Positions 46,751 through 58,600 of a stretch of 64,000 nucleotides of DNA are shown one piece after another; the stretch's first letter is position 1; each line of letters begins with the position of its first letter. Source of the DNA: Gordionus sp. m RMFG-2023. Lineage: Eukaryota > Nematomorpha > Gordioida > Chordodea > Parachordodidae. The notes below the pieces were generated by a model. The model was not told the origin of the DNA, ran no database searches, and was given only the letters and a program-made list of their open reading frames with translations. Where the stretch lies: the NCBI RefSeq assembly GCF_954871325.1, contig NC_088775.1:7913561-7977560 (forward strand), in the 5' to 3' direction. The translations under genes and the position numbers were made by a program.

Positions 46751-47192
46751 CGTGATGTTTTTATATATATTTTTTAAAAAGCAAAGTTGTAAAGAACGCC
46801 ATTAAAAAAAGTTTTGATGTAAAATTATTAAAAAATTTTGGATTATTATAAACTCGAAAAATCAATAAATATCATTTTCTCTTATGAATTGTGAAATCCT
46901 ATTTTGCAAAATATAAAATAAAAGGTGTTTGTTTAGAAATAAAAGAAAAATCAATACAATACAATTTAGTGTAGATTGCAGATTAAGTATTAAGGGTTGA
47001 AAATAAGGGTTGTAAGTAGTGTTGTTAAAAAGTCGAGTTCACCCGACTACGACTCCGAGTTGAAGTCGCAATAACTAGACTCAAAACTCAAGTCGAGTTT
47101 TGAGTCGATTAGTCGACTCATTTTTACGACTCGAGTTCCGGACTTGAGTTCTGAACTTGAGTTTTGATCTTGAGTCATGAACTCGAATTATG

Positions 47193-47284
47193 AACTTGAG
47201 TCGTGAACTAGTCATAAACTTGAGTCGTGAACTAGTCATAAACTTGAGTCGTGAACTAGTCATAAACTTGAGTCGTGAACTCAA
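47193..47284 (+). repeat. 24-bp minisatellite
   Basis: Three and a half copies of a 24-bp unit built on ACTTGAGTCGTGAACTAGTC. A diverged sister array continues to the left (47,035-47,190) with GAGTCGA/CTCGACT motifs. The inverted partner is at 48,730-48,815. The 67-codon - strand frame here is just the repeat read as protein (SSRLKFMT). Confidence 0.85.
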
Positions 47285-47577
47285 TAGGTTATCTTAAATT
47301 TTATGAAACTCGATTACTTATATTAGTATTGTTAATTGGTTGGTTGTGTAATACCCAGACCTGGCGCTTGGTTCTAAAATTAGACTAAATCTGCTATGAG
47401 CACGAGGTCCATGTATCTTAAGTTATTTCTTATTGAACTTATTAGTTAAATATATGGTTATTACAGATAAATCGATAGATAATTAAAAGACCTATTGAAT
47501 ATGCAACAATTCAAGCGCCACTTTTCTATGAGTGAAGCTATTTCTACGTAATCGGAAATTTTAATAACATGAATAGA

Positions 47578-48105
47578 AAAAATAATTCCTAAAATTATAT
47601 TTTGAAATAAAGAGGTTGCTCATAGCATAAACTCCTTCCTATTCCTATATTTATGAACTATTATTTTCCTGATTTTATTTTATTTAAAATCATAAAAAAT
47701 ATAATTTTATTTTTATAAAAATATTAAATAATAAAATAAATGAAACAATGAATTTGTTGATCCAAAATTTTTATTTATTTATTCGATTTTTTCATTGTAA
47801 TTATAAAATTTAACTCATACATATGATTTATAAAGATTTAAATAAATAAAATAAAAATATTTCAAAGCGGAGTTGAAAAAATAAAATAAATAAAACAATG
47901 AATTAGATGCAAAATAAATTTAAAAATCCCCCACTTCTTAATTAGGTGCCAGATAGGCGATTTGGTTTTTTATTTTATTATAAATTAATTTCTTTTTTTT
48001 TATTTAAGATTTTTTGCAATATTAAAAAATTTTTTATAAAAAAATGTATAATATTGCCTACAAATTTTTAAAGGAGATGGAAATGGAAGTTAAATTTAGG
48101 GGAAA
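47578..48105. repeat. Long inverted repeat, left arm (partner 51,915-52,298)
   Basis: Matches the right arm in reverse: 'gaggttgctcatagcataaa' (47,612) against 'tttatgctacgagcaacctc' (52,252); 'aggtgccagataggcgattt' (47,944) against 'aaatcacctatctggcacct' (52,062); 'aaaggagatggaaatgga' (48,070) against 'tccatttccatccatctcct' (51,932). The left arm is longer because of indels. The arms bracket the hAT pseudogene and could be its terminal repeats. Confidence 0.8.
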
Positions 48106-48290
48106 TGTTACTAGAAACCTCTTTATTTCCAAACAGGATTAATTTTAGGAATTGATTTTTTCCATTCATGTTATCAAAATTTCCGTTAAAAGGATTTAAA
48201 AATCTTAAAACTTAATTTGGTAATCTAGCAGATATTTTTCTCTTAATATTGTACAAAGTTAAAAATAAAATGTTAAGATATAGACATGCC
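48100..48290. repeat. Inverted repeat arm (partner 48,820-49,005)
   Basis: 'acctctttatttccaaacag' and 'cttaatattgtacaaagtta' reappear as reverse complements at 48,960-48,985 and 48,840-48,865. Confidence 0.8.
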
Positions 48291-48819
48291 CATTAAGTGC
48301 AATGCTAAAAAAAAATTTTCACGAACAAATATGAGTAACCATATTTATTTTTTATTCCCGGTCAAATTAATATACACCATATAAAGGTAGTTAAAACTAT
48401 ATTTATTTGATACCCATCCATTATCATATCAATATTTGATTTTGATAAAATTATTCCTGACCTACGTAGAAATAACTTCACTCATTGAGAAGTGGCGCTT
48501 GACTTTTTGCCTATTCAATAGGTATTTTAATTATCAAGCGATTTATCTCTAATAACCATATATTTATATACTATAATAAGTTCAATAAGAAATAACTTAA
48601 ATTAAAATATATGGGCCTGAACCACGGATCTGTGATCGGGGTTCCAGCTCATAGCAGATTTTTAGAGTCAACCAACCAATTAACAACACTATATAAGTAA
48701 TCAAGTTTCATAAAATTTAAGATAACCTGTTGAGTTCACGATTCAAATTCATAACTCGAGTTCACCATAACTCGAGTTCACGACTCAAGTTTATGACTAG
48801 TTCACGACTCAAGTTTAGT

Positions 48820-49005
48820 CTGGATCTTAACATTTTATTTTTAACTTTGTACAATATTAAGAGAAAAATATCTGCTAGATTAAGTTTTAAGATTTTTAAA
48901 TTTTTTTTAACGGAAATTTTGACAACATGAATGGAAAAAATCAATTCCTAAAATTAATCCTGTTTGGAAATAAAGAGGTTTCTAGTAACATTTTCCAAAA
49001 CCGTT
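48820..49005. repeat. Inverted repeat arm (partner 48,100-48,290)
   Basis: Begins just where the minisatellite palindrome ends. Contains 'taactttgtacaatattaag' and 'ctgtttggaaataaagaggt'. Confidence 0.8.
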
Positions 49006-49657
49006 TGAAAAAAACGTTATATATGGAAACTATCTCATATAATTTTGCCTAAGCTCTTCCTGATTTAAATTGAGGTAATTAAGAGACAAATTCTGAGGAT
49101 TAAGATGTTTAATTGATATATTTTTTTAAAAAACCAAGAATTTATGAACCCCAACATATTTTTCTTCTCAAAAAATTGTGTCCTGACCTTCGATATATCG
49201 CGTATGCCTTATTCACTAAAATTTATATACATTTTAAGAATTTTAGTAATTTATTAATTTCTTCAAAACAGTAACTAGTTCGAACCAGGGACTGTCTATT
49301 AAAATAAATTATAACTAATATTTTTATTTTATTTATTTAAATCTTTATAAATCATATGAGTTAAATTTTATAATTACAATAAAAAAATCGAATAAATAAA
49401 AATATTTAGATATAAAAAAATATTTTAATATAAAAAAATATCGTCAGTTCAATCTTCATTTGCCAAATCTTTTTCTTCAGGAAAGCTTCAAAATAAATAT
49501 AAAGATATATAGAAAGAATTAAAAAATCATTAAATTTTACCAATTTTTTAAGAGAGGGCAAGTAAAAGTCTTGTTTAAAATTTACAAAAACATTATTCGG
49601 ACTAATTATATATGTAATATGGTCTAAACACAATCATAACAAAGTATGTAATAATAT

Positions 49658-51744
49658 TTACATTATTCCAATAGATCTGTCCCAACAACTCAGGCACAGG
49701 CATTCTTTGAGAGTTTCTGAAGCCATTCTATTCCTTTTTTTAGTCATACAATCAACAGCTTTACTAAAGGTCCTCTCACTTGCTACACTTGTAGATTGTT
49801 GAGCTAAATAGTCCCTAGCCATTAACGCCAAAGTGGGATATATGGTGGCGTTCTTTGCCCACCTATCCAAGATATTTGTCGATGCTGGCGCAACGGGTTC
49901 CTTAAGATATTCCACGATCTCATCTCTCATGGGGTCTGGAGTATCGATAGCATCTCTGAAAATAAATATAAAAATACAAGGTTAATTAAATTTCTAAGTA
50001 TTTATATTTACTTTCGCAGCTTATTATCCATAATATATGAGTAGGGTTGTGAATCAATGTGATCTGTAAATTCATATACCGTTGCTTGATATGCTGGACA
50101 GGAATAAGCATTGTGTATTTGTTTAAATTCTTCGTCATATTAATTATTTAATATAGATTTTGGCATATATTTTTGTTTTGGGATCTAGGAAGCTAGATAT
50201 GTAATTTGTAAGGGTAGCAAATAAGCCTTCGTAGGCTTTACATTTGGTCAGCATTAATTTAGTTGCCTTTTTGATATCATCATTAGCATGTGAATTAAAT
50301 ATTCATCTAAGAAATTCCCTATCGAAGCGACGAATAAAACCGCCGTCCCAATAGTTGTATTTTCCGAAGAAACTTCACAAGTAATCTTGAAAAATGGTTT
50401 AAGGAAGGTTTCAATTTCCTTTAAATATCTTTCCTCATTGATATTAAGATAAAATTCATCTTTGGGAAGACATTCTTCCCCTAATTGTTTAATAGCCTCT
50501 AAATTCTTTAAAATAAAATATATTATATTATATAAATAACATTTAAGATTATGGTTAAATTACTTTATTTATTGTAGAAATCATGAGATACTTAGAACTC
50601 CACCTAGTTACCACGTCGAGTGGTAATCTTGTGCCTCCAGAAATTTCGAGATATTTTTGCATTAGCTTGGGCGAAAGGTGAAGTGATTTCACCAATTTGT
50701 GTATTTTTTCTAATTTGGGATCAAAAATACTAAGCCCTTCTTTAACAATTAAATTTTTAACATGCGCCAGGCATCTATTACTATAGAAGGACATATTATA
50801 TTTTTCCTTATAATGATTACTCATTATAGCAGCTGCATTAATAATATTCCTAGTATTGTCGTGAGTTAATGCTATAACATTTTTTGGAATTTCAAATGTT
50901 TCGAGAGATTTTAATAAATAATTCGCTATATCTTGCCCACTATGCGGATGAGGAAGTTTGATTAAATCTAAAAGATAGTTTTTAATTTTTCAATTATTTG
51001 TAATGTAGTGTACAGTACTAGAACAGTAAGACATACTATTGATTCCTGTATAAATATAGGTTGAAAGCGAAATTTTACTTTGTACATTTTTTAATTTAGC
51101 TATTAGTTTTAATTTGGATGTTTCATACATCGAATGTAAATATACTTTCGCTGTTTGTCGTGTCCAAATTTTTTCATTTTTAAATATAAAAGCAAATATA
51201 TCCCGGAATTCAATTGAGTCGAATATGTTAAATGCTAAATAATTTTTAATAATACATCTGAGTATTAGTTTATTTAATCTTTTGTTTTCTTCTGGTTGAA
51301 GTTTTCTTATGCCCGATAAATGCTTGGGCATTATTTCTTTAGTTTGGATAATGAATTTAGGGTGCGATATTTTTATATGATTTTTAAGGTTGGCTAAAAA
51401 ATATTAAAAATTTTTAATATAGGATTTATATATTTGGTAATTTATTTTATATTAACCTATTAAACAATGTATATAAACATTTTCAAATTTATTACAGTTA
51501 ATTATAAGTTTTATGAAATTGAAAATAGAACCTACATATCATCACCTATTGCTTATTTTCCTATTATTTTGCCATATTTTATCAAAAATATATTTTAGAA
51601 ATATATTATACTTGTAGCCGTATGGAGACTGTAAATTTTATCACAATACAAACATTTGCGCTTAGAATTATTAGTGTCTATAAAGTAATCTTTTATAGAG
51701 GTAAAAGAATTGTCTTGCTCTTGTTCCATATCTGCCTCGTCCAT
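49658..51744 (-). pseudogene. hAT transposase pseudogene with BED finger and three introns
   Basis: Read on the - strand. Exon 1 (51,744-51,612) starts MDEADMEQEQDNSF and carries KCLYCDKIYSLHTAT. Exon 2 (51,393-50,564) completes the BED finger, TNLKNHIKISHP, then gives KHLSGIRKLQPEENKRLNKL and later LALTHDN-like, SNRCLAHVKNLIVKEG and DVVTRWSSKYLMI, the hAT catalytic core. Exon 3 (50,505-50,012) begins NLEAIKQLGEECLPKDEF and includes the FLDPKTKIYAK motif. Exon 4 (49,955-49,658) has the dimerisation motif STSVASERTFSKAVDCMTKK, RNRMASETL, and ends GIM. Introns have GT...AG ends and fit in phase. At least one in-frame stop in exon 2 and two or more frame changes plus stops in exon 3 make it inactive. 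Full length would be typical for hAT (about 600 aa). Confidence 0.85.
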
Positions 51745-51914
51745 AAATTTTTTTTTTATAAAAATAAAATAATTTTATACTAAATATCTGGTTAGTACTT
51801 TTGGGAGGCTCATTTCATTATTCTTTTTTCTTATTTTTTGATGTTATTTTTTTTAATGTTATTTATTTTTCGATTTGATGAAATAAAACTACTTTTCATC
51901 TAAATATTTAGCCC

Positions 51915-52298
51915 CCCCCCCCTAAATTTAAGTTCCATTTCCATCCATCTCCTTTAAAAATTTGTAGGCAATATTATAGATTTTTTTATTAAAAATTATT
52001 TAATATTTCAAATAATCTTAAATAAAAAAAAAGAAATTAATTTTATAATAATATAAAAAACCAAATCACCTATCTGGCACCTAATTAAGGAGTAGGGGAT
52101 TTTTTGCATCTTCATTGTTTTATTTATTTTATTTTTCCACCGCTTTGAAATTATTTTTATTTTATTTATTTAAATCTTTATAAATAAAATGAGTTAAATT
52201 TTACAATTACATTGAAAAAATCAAATAAATAAAAAAAAATTTTGTAAGGAGTTTATGCTACGAGCAACCTCTTTATTTCAAAATATGATTTTAGGTAT
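51915..52298. repeat. Long inverted repeat, right arm (partner 47,578-48,105)
   Basis: Ends next to a C13 run (51,911-51,923) on the inner side and 'ttttaggt' on the outer side, mirrored by 'cctaaaa' at 47,578. Confidence 0.8.
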
Positions 52299-52480
52299 TT
52301 TAAAATGAAAAACACGTAATCTACAAATGATGATTAAATATTTTATGATAAATATATTTAAAATAAAGTAATTTTGTATCGATATCTTTTTAATTTCTAA
52401 CCATATTAGCGCGCTTCATCACTGATATTAGGTATTTATTAATTTTTATATTCGTCTTAAATAAATATGATAAATTACTT

Positions 52481-52983
52481 AATATATTAAAATAATTTGA
52501 ATTAAAAATAAATACTATTAATATAATTTCTTTTACGTTAATCTATAAATATAAATCCACAAGATGGCGCAATCTTATTTTTTAAAAAAAAATTTGCTAA
52601 TTTCTTTAATTTTTTTTAAAAATATATTTTAGATGCCAAAAAAATGTTGAAGGTTTATTTTGACAACCAATACTAAAGATTTAGAAAAGTAGAAATCTAA
52701 ATTATTATGTAATATAATCAAAATGGGAAAAGACTTCATTTAATATTAATTAATTTCTGGCCATATCCTTATTAGTGCGCTCAAAATGAGTATATGCGTT
52801 TTACCGTTCTTTTAATTTTTAGAAATGTAAAGCATCCTTTTGTTTAAATTGAGGTGCCTATATATTTTAGAAATATCGACGATTCAAAATTAAATTATAA
52901 AAAAAAGTTGGTTTTTTTGTAAATACTATCAGCTCTTTTTATTTCAATAATATCTAAATCTTCCATTTTTTGGTGCTATCATC
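52481..52983. repeat. Dispersed repeat R, copy 2 (split by a MITE)
   Basis: Same landmarks as copies 1 and 3 and closest to copy 3. The repeat continues after the MITE at 53,703 ('ccttattattgttatataca'), which in copy 3 directly follows the preceding segment. Confidence 0.85.
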
Positions 52984-52998
52984 TAATGTTGTTAATAA

Positions 52999-53137
52999 AA
53001 TGAAAGTAAATTAAAATGAAAGTAAATTAAAATGAACGTAAATTAAAATGAAAGTAAATTAAATTGAAAGTAAATTAAATTGAACATAAATTAAAATGAA
53101 AGTAAATTAAATTGAAAGTAAATTAAATTGAAAGTAT
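52999..53137 (+). repeat. 16-bp minisatellite inside the MITE
   Basis: About nine units of 'aaattaaaatgaaagt', varying as 'aaattaaattgaaagt' and 'gaacgt'. Confidence 0.9.
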
Positions 53138-53139
53138 CT

Positions 53140-53275
53140 TTACCTTTATTAATTATATATTTTCTTTGTTTCTTCACTAATTTATGAATTTTTATTAATT
53201 ATATATATTCTTTGTTTCTTCACTAATTTATGAATCTTTATTAATTCTATATTTTCTTTGTCTCTTCAATAATTT
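53140..53275 (+). repeat. About 48-bp tandem repeat, nearly three units
   Basis: Units contain 'tttattaattatatattttc', 'tttgtttcttcactaattta' and 'tgaat', starting near 53,143, 53,190 and 53,237. Lies beside the 16-bp array. Confidence 0.8.
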
Positions 53276-54150
53276 ATAAATCCATAAAATTTTCTTCTTT
53301 TTAAACAAAAATAAAATAATGTATCTCCTTTTCTTTTGTTGCCACTGTATTTTTCTTTTTCCACAAAAATAAACAAAATACATGGCTAACAACAGGTTCG
53401 TAATATACATATATTATAATCATTTAAAATACAATGAATTTTTTACCATTCTAATACAACAATATATAAATTAATTATAATCATTTAAAATATAATGAAT
53501 CTTTATCATTCTAATACAACAGTTAAATGTCTCCATTTTGTCAATTTGAAATTACGATTTTATCCAAAATATTATTACGCAAGCCTCGAGATTTCTAGAC
53601 GCCCAAAACTTTCTATCATATATGAGCAAAATGCCCCATGCTTGCATAATAATTTGGTGAAGGGCTAGTCGTTTTAAAAAATCGAGCCGTTTAACAACAC
53701 TGCTCTCATCCTTATTATTGTTATATACAAAATATTGTCGGCTTTCCTGCGAAAAAAAAATTGATTTGCCTAACTATGATCGTAAAGTCGTCCACTTTTC
53801 TGATTGGGCTATTCAACAGCTGTAAATTAAATATTAAAATATTGTTAAAAAAATACTTGGAATTATCTAATATATTAATAAATACATAAATCGAGTAATT
53901 ATTTGAATATAAATTCATATGAATAATGTCTAGTTAATCATCGTTGTTTTTAAATATAACTAAATTTTTTATTTTTTAAAAAAAATTTTATGATTTAATT
54001 TTTAAGCGCCGGTGATCTATGTTTTCCTTATATTATTTAATTTTATTTTCTTGTTTTTGACTTTGTAGTAATGCACTCTTTAGAATGGGCCACAAGTCTA
54101 TTTCAAAAAATTTACAAAAAGGTAAGTTTATTTAGATTATGGATTAATAC

Positions 54151-54704
54151 CAGGCACCCGGAGTGAACCGTTAAACCATTATAAATAACTGAACCATAAC
54201 CGTAAACGAACCGATATAATTATTTTTTGGAGTAAAAAGAACCTTTATAAAAAACGGTTAAACCGGTTCAGTTTTCATATTTTAGAAATGGAAATAATTT
54301 GAAAATCCAGATTTTTATAAACCTGCGGTTCCCGAAACTCAAGTTTCTGTAGAAAGGGCTTTTTCGGGGCTAAAATTTGTGTTATCGTCACAACAAACAA
54401 AAAGGAATCCATTTATATTAGAAAATAAATTACTTATACGTTCAAATAATATATTTTAAAATGAGTTATTTTGAATCATATATTTTTTTAATGATGTTTA
54501 TAATAAAAATAATTTAGAAGATGGTGTTGATTCATTAAAATAAATTTCTAACCGTAATGAACCTTTATAAACTTTTATAATTAGCTGAACCGAACCTTTA
54601 TAAATTTCTTCTTAAGAACCGTAACCAAAACGTAACCATTATAATTTTTTACATACTGAACCGTAACCAAACTGAACCGTTATAAATAACGGTTCGGGTC
54701 CCTG
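54151..54704 (+). mobile_element. Non-autonomous hAT element (554 bp) retaining an open dimerisation domain
   Basis: Begins CAGGCACCCGGAGTGAACCG and ends CGGTTCGGGTCCCTG, inverted repeats of the type CAGGGACCCGAACCGTTA. Flanks ATTAATAC (54,143-54,150) and ATTAAAAC (54,705-54,712) match at 7 of 8. The + strand frame ending with TAA near 54,460 reads PAVPETQVSVERAFSGLKFV, then SSQQTKRNPFILENKLLIRS, the hAT C-terminal dimerisation motif without interruption. The catalytic part is absent. The reading frame has no ATG that would obviously start it. Confidence 0.9.
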
Positions 54705-54738
54705 ATTAAAACCATATTAATTTTAAATTCTGGTTTAC

Positions 54739-55270
54739 TAATATATTATTTAATATAAAAATAATTTGAATTTAAAAAAGATAATTACGTTAATCTATAA
54801 ATATAAATCCGAAAGATGGCTCAATCTTAATTTTTAAAAGGTTTAATTTTTTATAATTCTTTAAAAATATATTTTAGAAGCAATAGGTTTAATTATTTTG
54901 ATGCACGAATAAATTATATTTTATTCCTATTATTTAATATAAAAGATTTAGAAAAGTAGAAATCTGAATTATTATGCAATGAAATCTAAGTGGGAAAAAG
55001 CCTCATTTAATATTAATTAATTTCTGGCCATTTCCTTAATAGTGGGCTCAAATTGAGCATTTGCGTTTTAACGTACCTTTAATTTTAAAAAATGTAAAGC
55101 ACCCACCCTTTATTCAAATTGAGGTGCCTTTATATTTTAGAATATCTACGATTCAAATTCGAATTATATAAAAAAAGGAGTTGGTTTTTTGTGTAAATAC
55201 TATCGTCTCTTATTATTTGAATAATATCTAAATATTCCATTTTTTTGTGGTTACACCCTTATTATTGTTA
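54739..55270. repeat. Dispersed repeat R, copy 3 (no MITE)
   Basis: Runs from 'atatattatttaatataaaa' through 'aagatggctcaatctta', 'ttaatttctggccatttcct' and 'aaatactatc' to 'cccttattattgttatatac'. It serves as an empty-site reference for the insertion in copy 2. Confidence 0.85.
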
Positions 55271-55349
55271 TATACAAAGTTATGATTATTAAGATTAATT
55301 AATACATGTAATTAACACGCAACTTAATAAATGTGTGAAACTTATTAAT

Positions 55350-55355
55350 TTTATT
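55350..55355 (-). terminator. Candidate polyadenylation signal of XPC
   Basis: AATAAA on the - strand 112 bp after the stop codon. Chance occurrence is likely in such AT-rich DNA. Confidence 0.3.
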
Positions 55356-55466
55356 AGTATAAACGTTATGTCATATCTCATCATTTTATCGAGAATGTAA
55401 TAATTGTACTATATGTATATGTATATATAATTGACTAATTTTGAATACAATCATGATAAACGTATT

Positions 55467-55664
55467 TTAAAAGAATTTCTTATTATAACTATTAAGATCT
55501 AATATTGTGCTAGGTAGTAATTGACTGGAAGATAAAGGATATGATTGAATTTCATCACTATCAACTGGTTCACTAATATTTCCATACCTGTTTTCAACAT
55601 TGCGCCTTATTATCAGAGCTTTGATAAATTTTTTCCAATTATTCAAAGCCGTTTTTTCTTTTTT
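55467..55664 (-). CDS. XPC: XPC last exon
   Basis: Encodes KKEKTALNNWKKFIKALII, RRNVENRYGN and an acidic/serine-rich tail ending DLNSYNKKFF, then TAA (55,469-55,467). In human XPC the equivalent ALGNWKLLAKGLLIRERLK is followed by a longer tail that binds centrin and TFIIH; here only about 35 residues follow. Confidence 0.92.
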   Translation of the reverse strand, partial: KKEKTALNNWKKFIKALIIRRNVENRYGNISEPVDSDEIQSYPLSSSQLLPSTILDLNSYNKKFF

Positions 55665-58600
55665 CTAAAATGATAGATGATTTGAATAAATAAAAATCAA
55701 ATACTTAAAAGATACATTTTGTCAATATAAATGTTAATGTTTTTTTAAAGGTAATATTTAACAAAGTATAATTTACTTGTATTTGTTCCGATTCTTTTTT
55801 CACCTGATATCGATCCCATTCATCCATTAATCTTAAGCATAAAAGGGAAGAAAAATATACAGGTTAAAAATACAATGGATTCGAAGATCTAGGGTGCATA
55901 GTAATCGCCTCATTAAACTGACCAAAAACGTTCTCCTCTAATCACCTTAGCAAAATTTTTTAGTATATGATGCATTGAATTATGGAAACAATAATAAAAA
56001 AACAAAAATTTACAAATTTAACATAGTATTAAATAATCTGATAATTATTCGAACGAATTTGACATAGTTTGTAATTAATTATCTACTTTAACTAAAAATA
56101 CCAAAAAAGAATATGGGTATTTAAAATAAAAACCTTTGCTGATCACCGTCTATAAGTACCCATCCATCTATGATGGGAAAGGCGTGACCTCCGCTGAATT
56201 CCCAACCCCTCATAGCAGGTACGCATTGCAATTTGAGGGTCTGGGCCACTTTATTCAGACCGGGAAAGCCTGATAGGTATACGCACCCCAGGGGTAACAT
56301 GGACATTTGAAAGAGCTCCACGTTGCCATAACTATTTTTGGGAATTTGGCCCTTTTTAAAAAAATATATTTTTATATATTTGAATCGGACTGACTAAGTT
56401 AGAATAATAAATAAAACTAAGTTAAAAAACAATGGCTCCTATTAGATCATTTTATAAAATTACAAAACAAACAATGGTATTAATTAGCCCTCCTAATTTA
56501 GAATAATAAATAAATAAAACTAAATTAAAACAAACAATGGCTCCTATATTAGATCATTTTATAAAATTACAAAACAAACAATGGTATTAATTAGCCCTCC
56601 TAATACCACAAATTTTACTACTTAAAGTAATTTATTTCATCATACCAAAAAATCAAACTGACGAAAGAACATGAAATCGAACTAGCGGTATGATTAACGA
56701 ATATTCAAATTTATAATTTAATTTTAATTGAGATATTTTTATATTTTGTTTTTATTAATAATATTTAATTTAATGGCTTAAAATACCTTTTATTTTTACT
56801 ACCTTTCCTCTTCCAGCTTATCGTCGGCTTGGTTATTATCCATTTTAAAAAAAAATTGTTTAGGAGAGTAATTTTTTTAAAAAAAAGGATCTCTTGTATT
56901 TTTTTAAATTTTGAAATCACGAAAGATTATTTTTATTCTAATATTTTTATTGTGGATATCTAAGACTTCAATTATATTTATTCTGACGTTTTTTTTATCG
57001 TGGATATTTAAGAATATATTATAAAATAATTAGAAATTTGCAAAAAAAAGGTTATAAAACAATATAGAATTTCGACGAAAAATGCTTTCCGGTTAGGTTC
57101 CTAACATATTGAAAAGTAGACTGGTTTTCTCGGTTCCTAAATTTGATGCGATTTTGAGGGGTTTCAGTTCTAGTTCTAGTATCTAAGATGAATCTACTTA
57201 AAAAATCTTTTGAAATTTTCAGAATTCTAGCCATAATGTGTTTACATTTGTTTTAGGTTTTATTTTTTTAAATATCATGCAAAAAAAAATAAGGCATAAA
57301 TCTAGAATGGTGAGTTATATCAGCTGTTTAACTATAAATATGATAAAAATTTCAAATTATTATGGGGGTAAAACAGAAACAATATATAACTATTTATGCC
57401 CGAGGAAAATGAAAATATATAATTTATTAAGCATAACAATGTTTGGGCAAATCTTATTAAATAACCCTCTATTAAAAAAAGTTATAAATATCTTAATTTA
57501 ATTATATATATATAATAATATAAGGTTAGAATAAAAAAAAATTAGAGAAATTTCTGCTTACATCCACGAGGGGAAGGGGAATGTATTCCTCGGTTTGCCA
57601 AATGCCAAACAACTCTTCCTTATTTTTGACTTCTATCAACATTGAATTCGATTTCGAATCACCATCATCTAGAATAAAAAAGGAAATTGATAATTATACA
57701 ACAATAATATATTATTTCCCATTTCTTAATCTTTATGTTAAGATCTTAATATTGGTTATCTGGTCCCAGTCAGTAAAATATTTGGCACCCCGGCCATAAT
57801 GATTATTTTTTATCCTGGATTGGTGCTAACGATTGAAAAATGTTAAAAATACATAAACGAAAACTTTCTGCTTCCTTTCTTATCTTTCCCTCATCAATCC
57901 TTTAAAGTGTCCGAATAAGCAAAACCGAACCGCTAATCTAAACTAAACAGTTATCATTTGTCAAGCAGTGTTATGTAAAAAATTTTGAAAAAAACCCGTC
58001 ATAGATACTTTCGAACCGGTTTATTAGGCTTTAAAAAAACATATATTTGTAATAAAAATAGGACTTAGTGTTAAATTATATACGGTTTACGAGAGGATCT
58101 AAGGTAAAATATATGGGCCTAAGGATTTATGGTAAAAATATATGCAGCGCCCACTTTAAAGATTCTCTATTTCCTTTGTTAATCCCTCTTGATGCTTCGT
58201 AATCAATAAAATTCAAGTTACTAAATTTGAGTCATCAATAATAAATCTCATTCCTGTTTATTAATAAACACAGATTGATAATAATGCGCGAAATAATCGA
58301 TTTTCTTGAAGGGAAGATCGGGGCTAGTCGGCACAACTATTCAGTTACGCGGATTTTATTTTTAAACCAGAAGTATTTAAATATTCACAAATTTAATTAT
58401 GTCAGAGCATTCTACAATACTCAGCTATTCATTTTTATAATAAAATGTATATTTTAGGTAATAAAATGTCTTGAAACCACATTAAATAGGTGGAATTAAA
58501 ATATAAAGAAGTTTAAAAATAATAAAATTGGCATTATATGAAGTTTAAAACCCTCTTTTAGTCAGAAACTTTCATAATCGCTATCATGTTTAAATATATA

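Larger units (their letters stand above)
47017..48815. repeat. Palindromic cluster, centre near 48,008
   Basis: Left 47,193-47,560 and right 48,460-48,815 are inverted copies. Landmarks: the 24-bp minisatellite, 'aaacttgagtcgtgaactag' against 'gttcacgactcaagttta'; 'ttaattggttggttg' (47,331) against 'caaccaaccaattaa' (48,669); 'caagcgccacttttct' (47,512) against 'gagaagtggcgcttg' (48,488). A TAGTGTTGTTAA hAT-type end occurs at 47,017, and TAACAACACTA at 48,681-48,691. Confidence 0.75.
52984..53702. mobile_element. hAT MITE (719 bp), TAGTGTTGTTAA family, with TSD
   Basis: Starts TAATGTTGTTAA and ends GAGCCGTTTAACAACACTG. Flanks CTATCATC (52,976-52,983) and CTCTCATC (53,703-53,710) match at 7 of 8. 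Copy 3 of repeat R shows the uninterrupted target, confirming both boundaries. The interior carries two minisatellites and a 'gcctcgagatttc' to 'gaaatctcg'-like core as in the 29,108 element. Confidence 0.9.

Noticed and set aside
47081-47284. 67-codon - strand frame with repeated SSRLKFMT
   Set aside because: It is only the 24-bp minisatellite translated; the unit length is a multiple of three, so the frame stays open.
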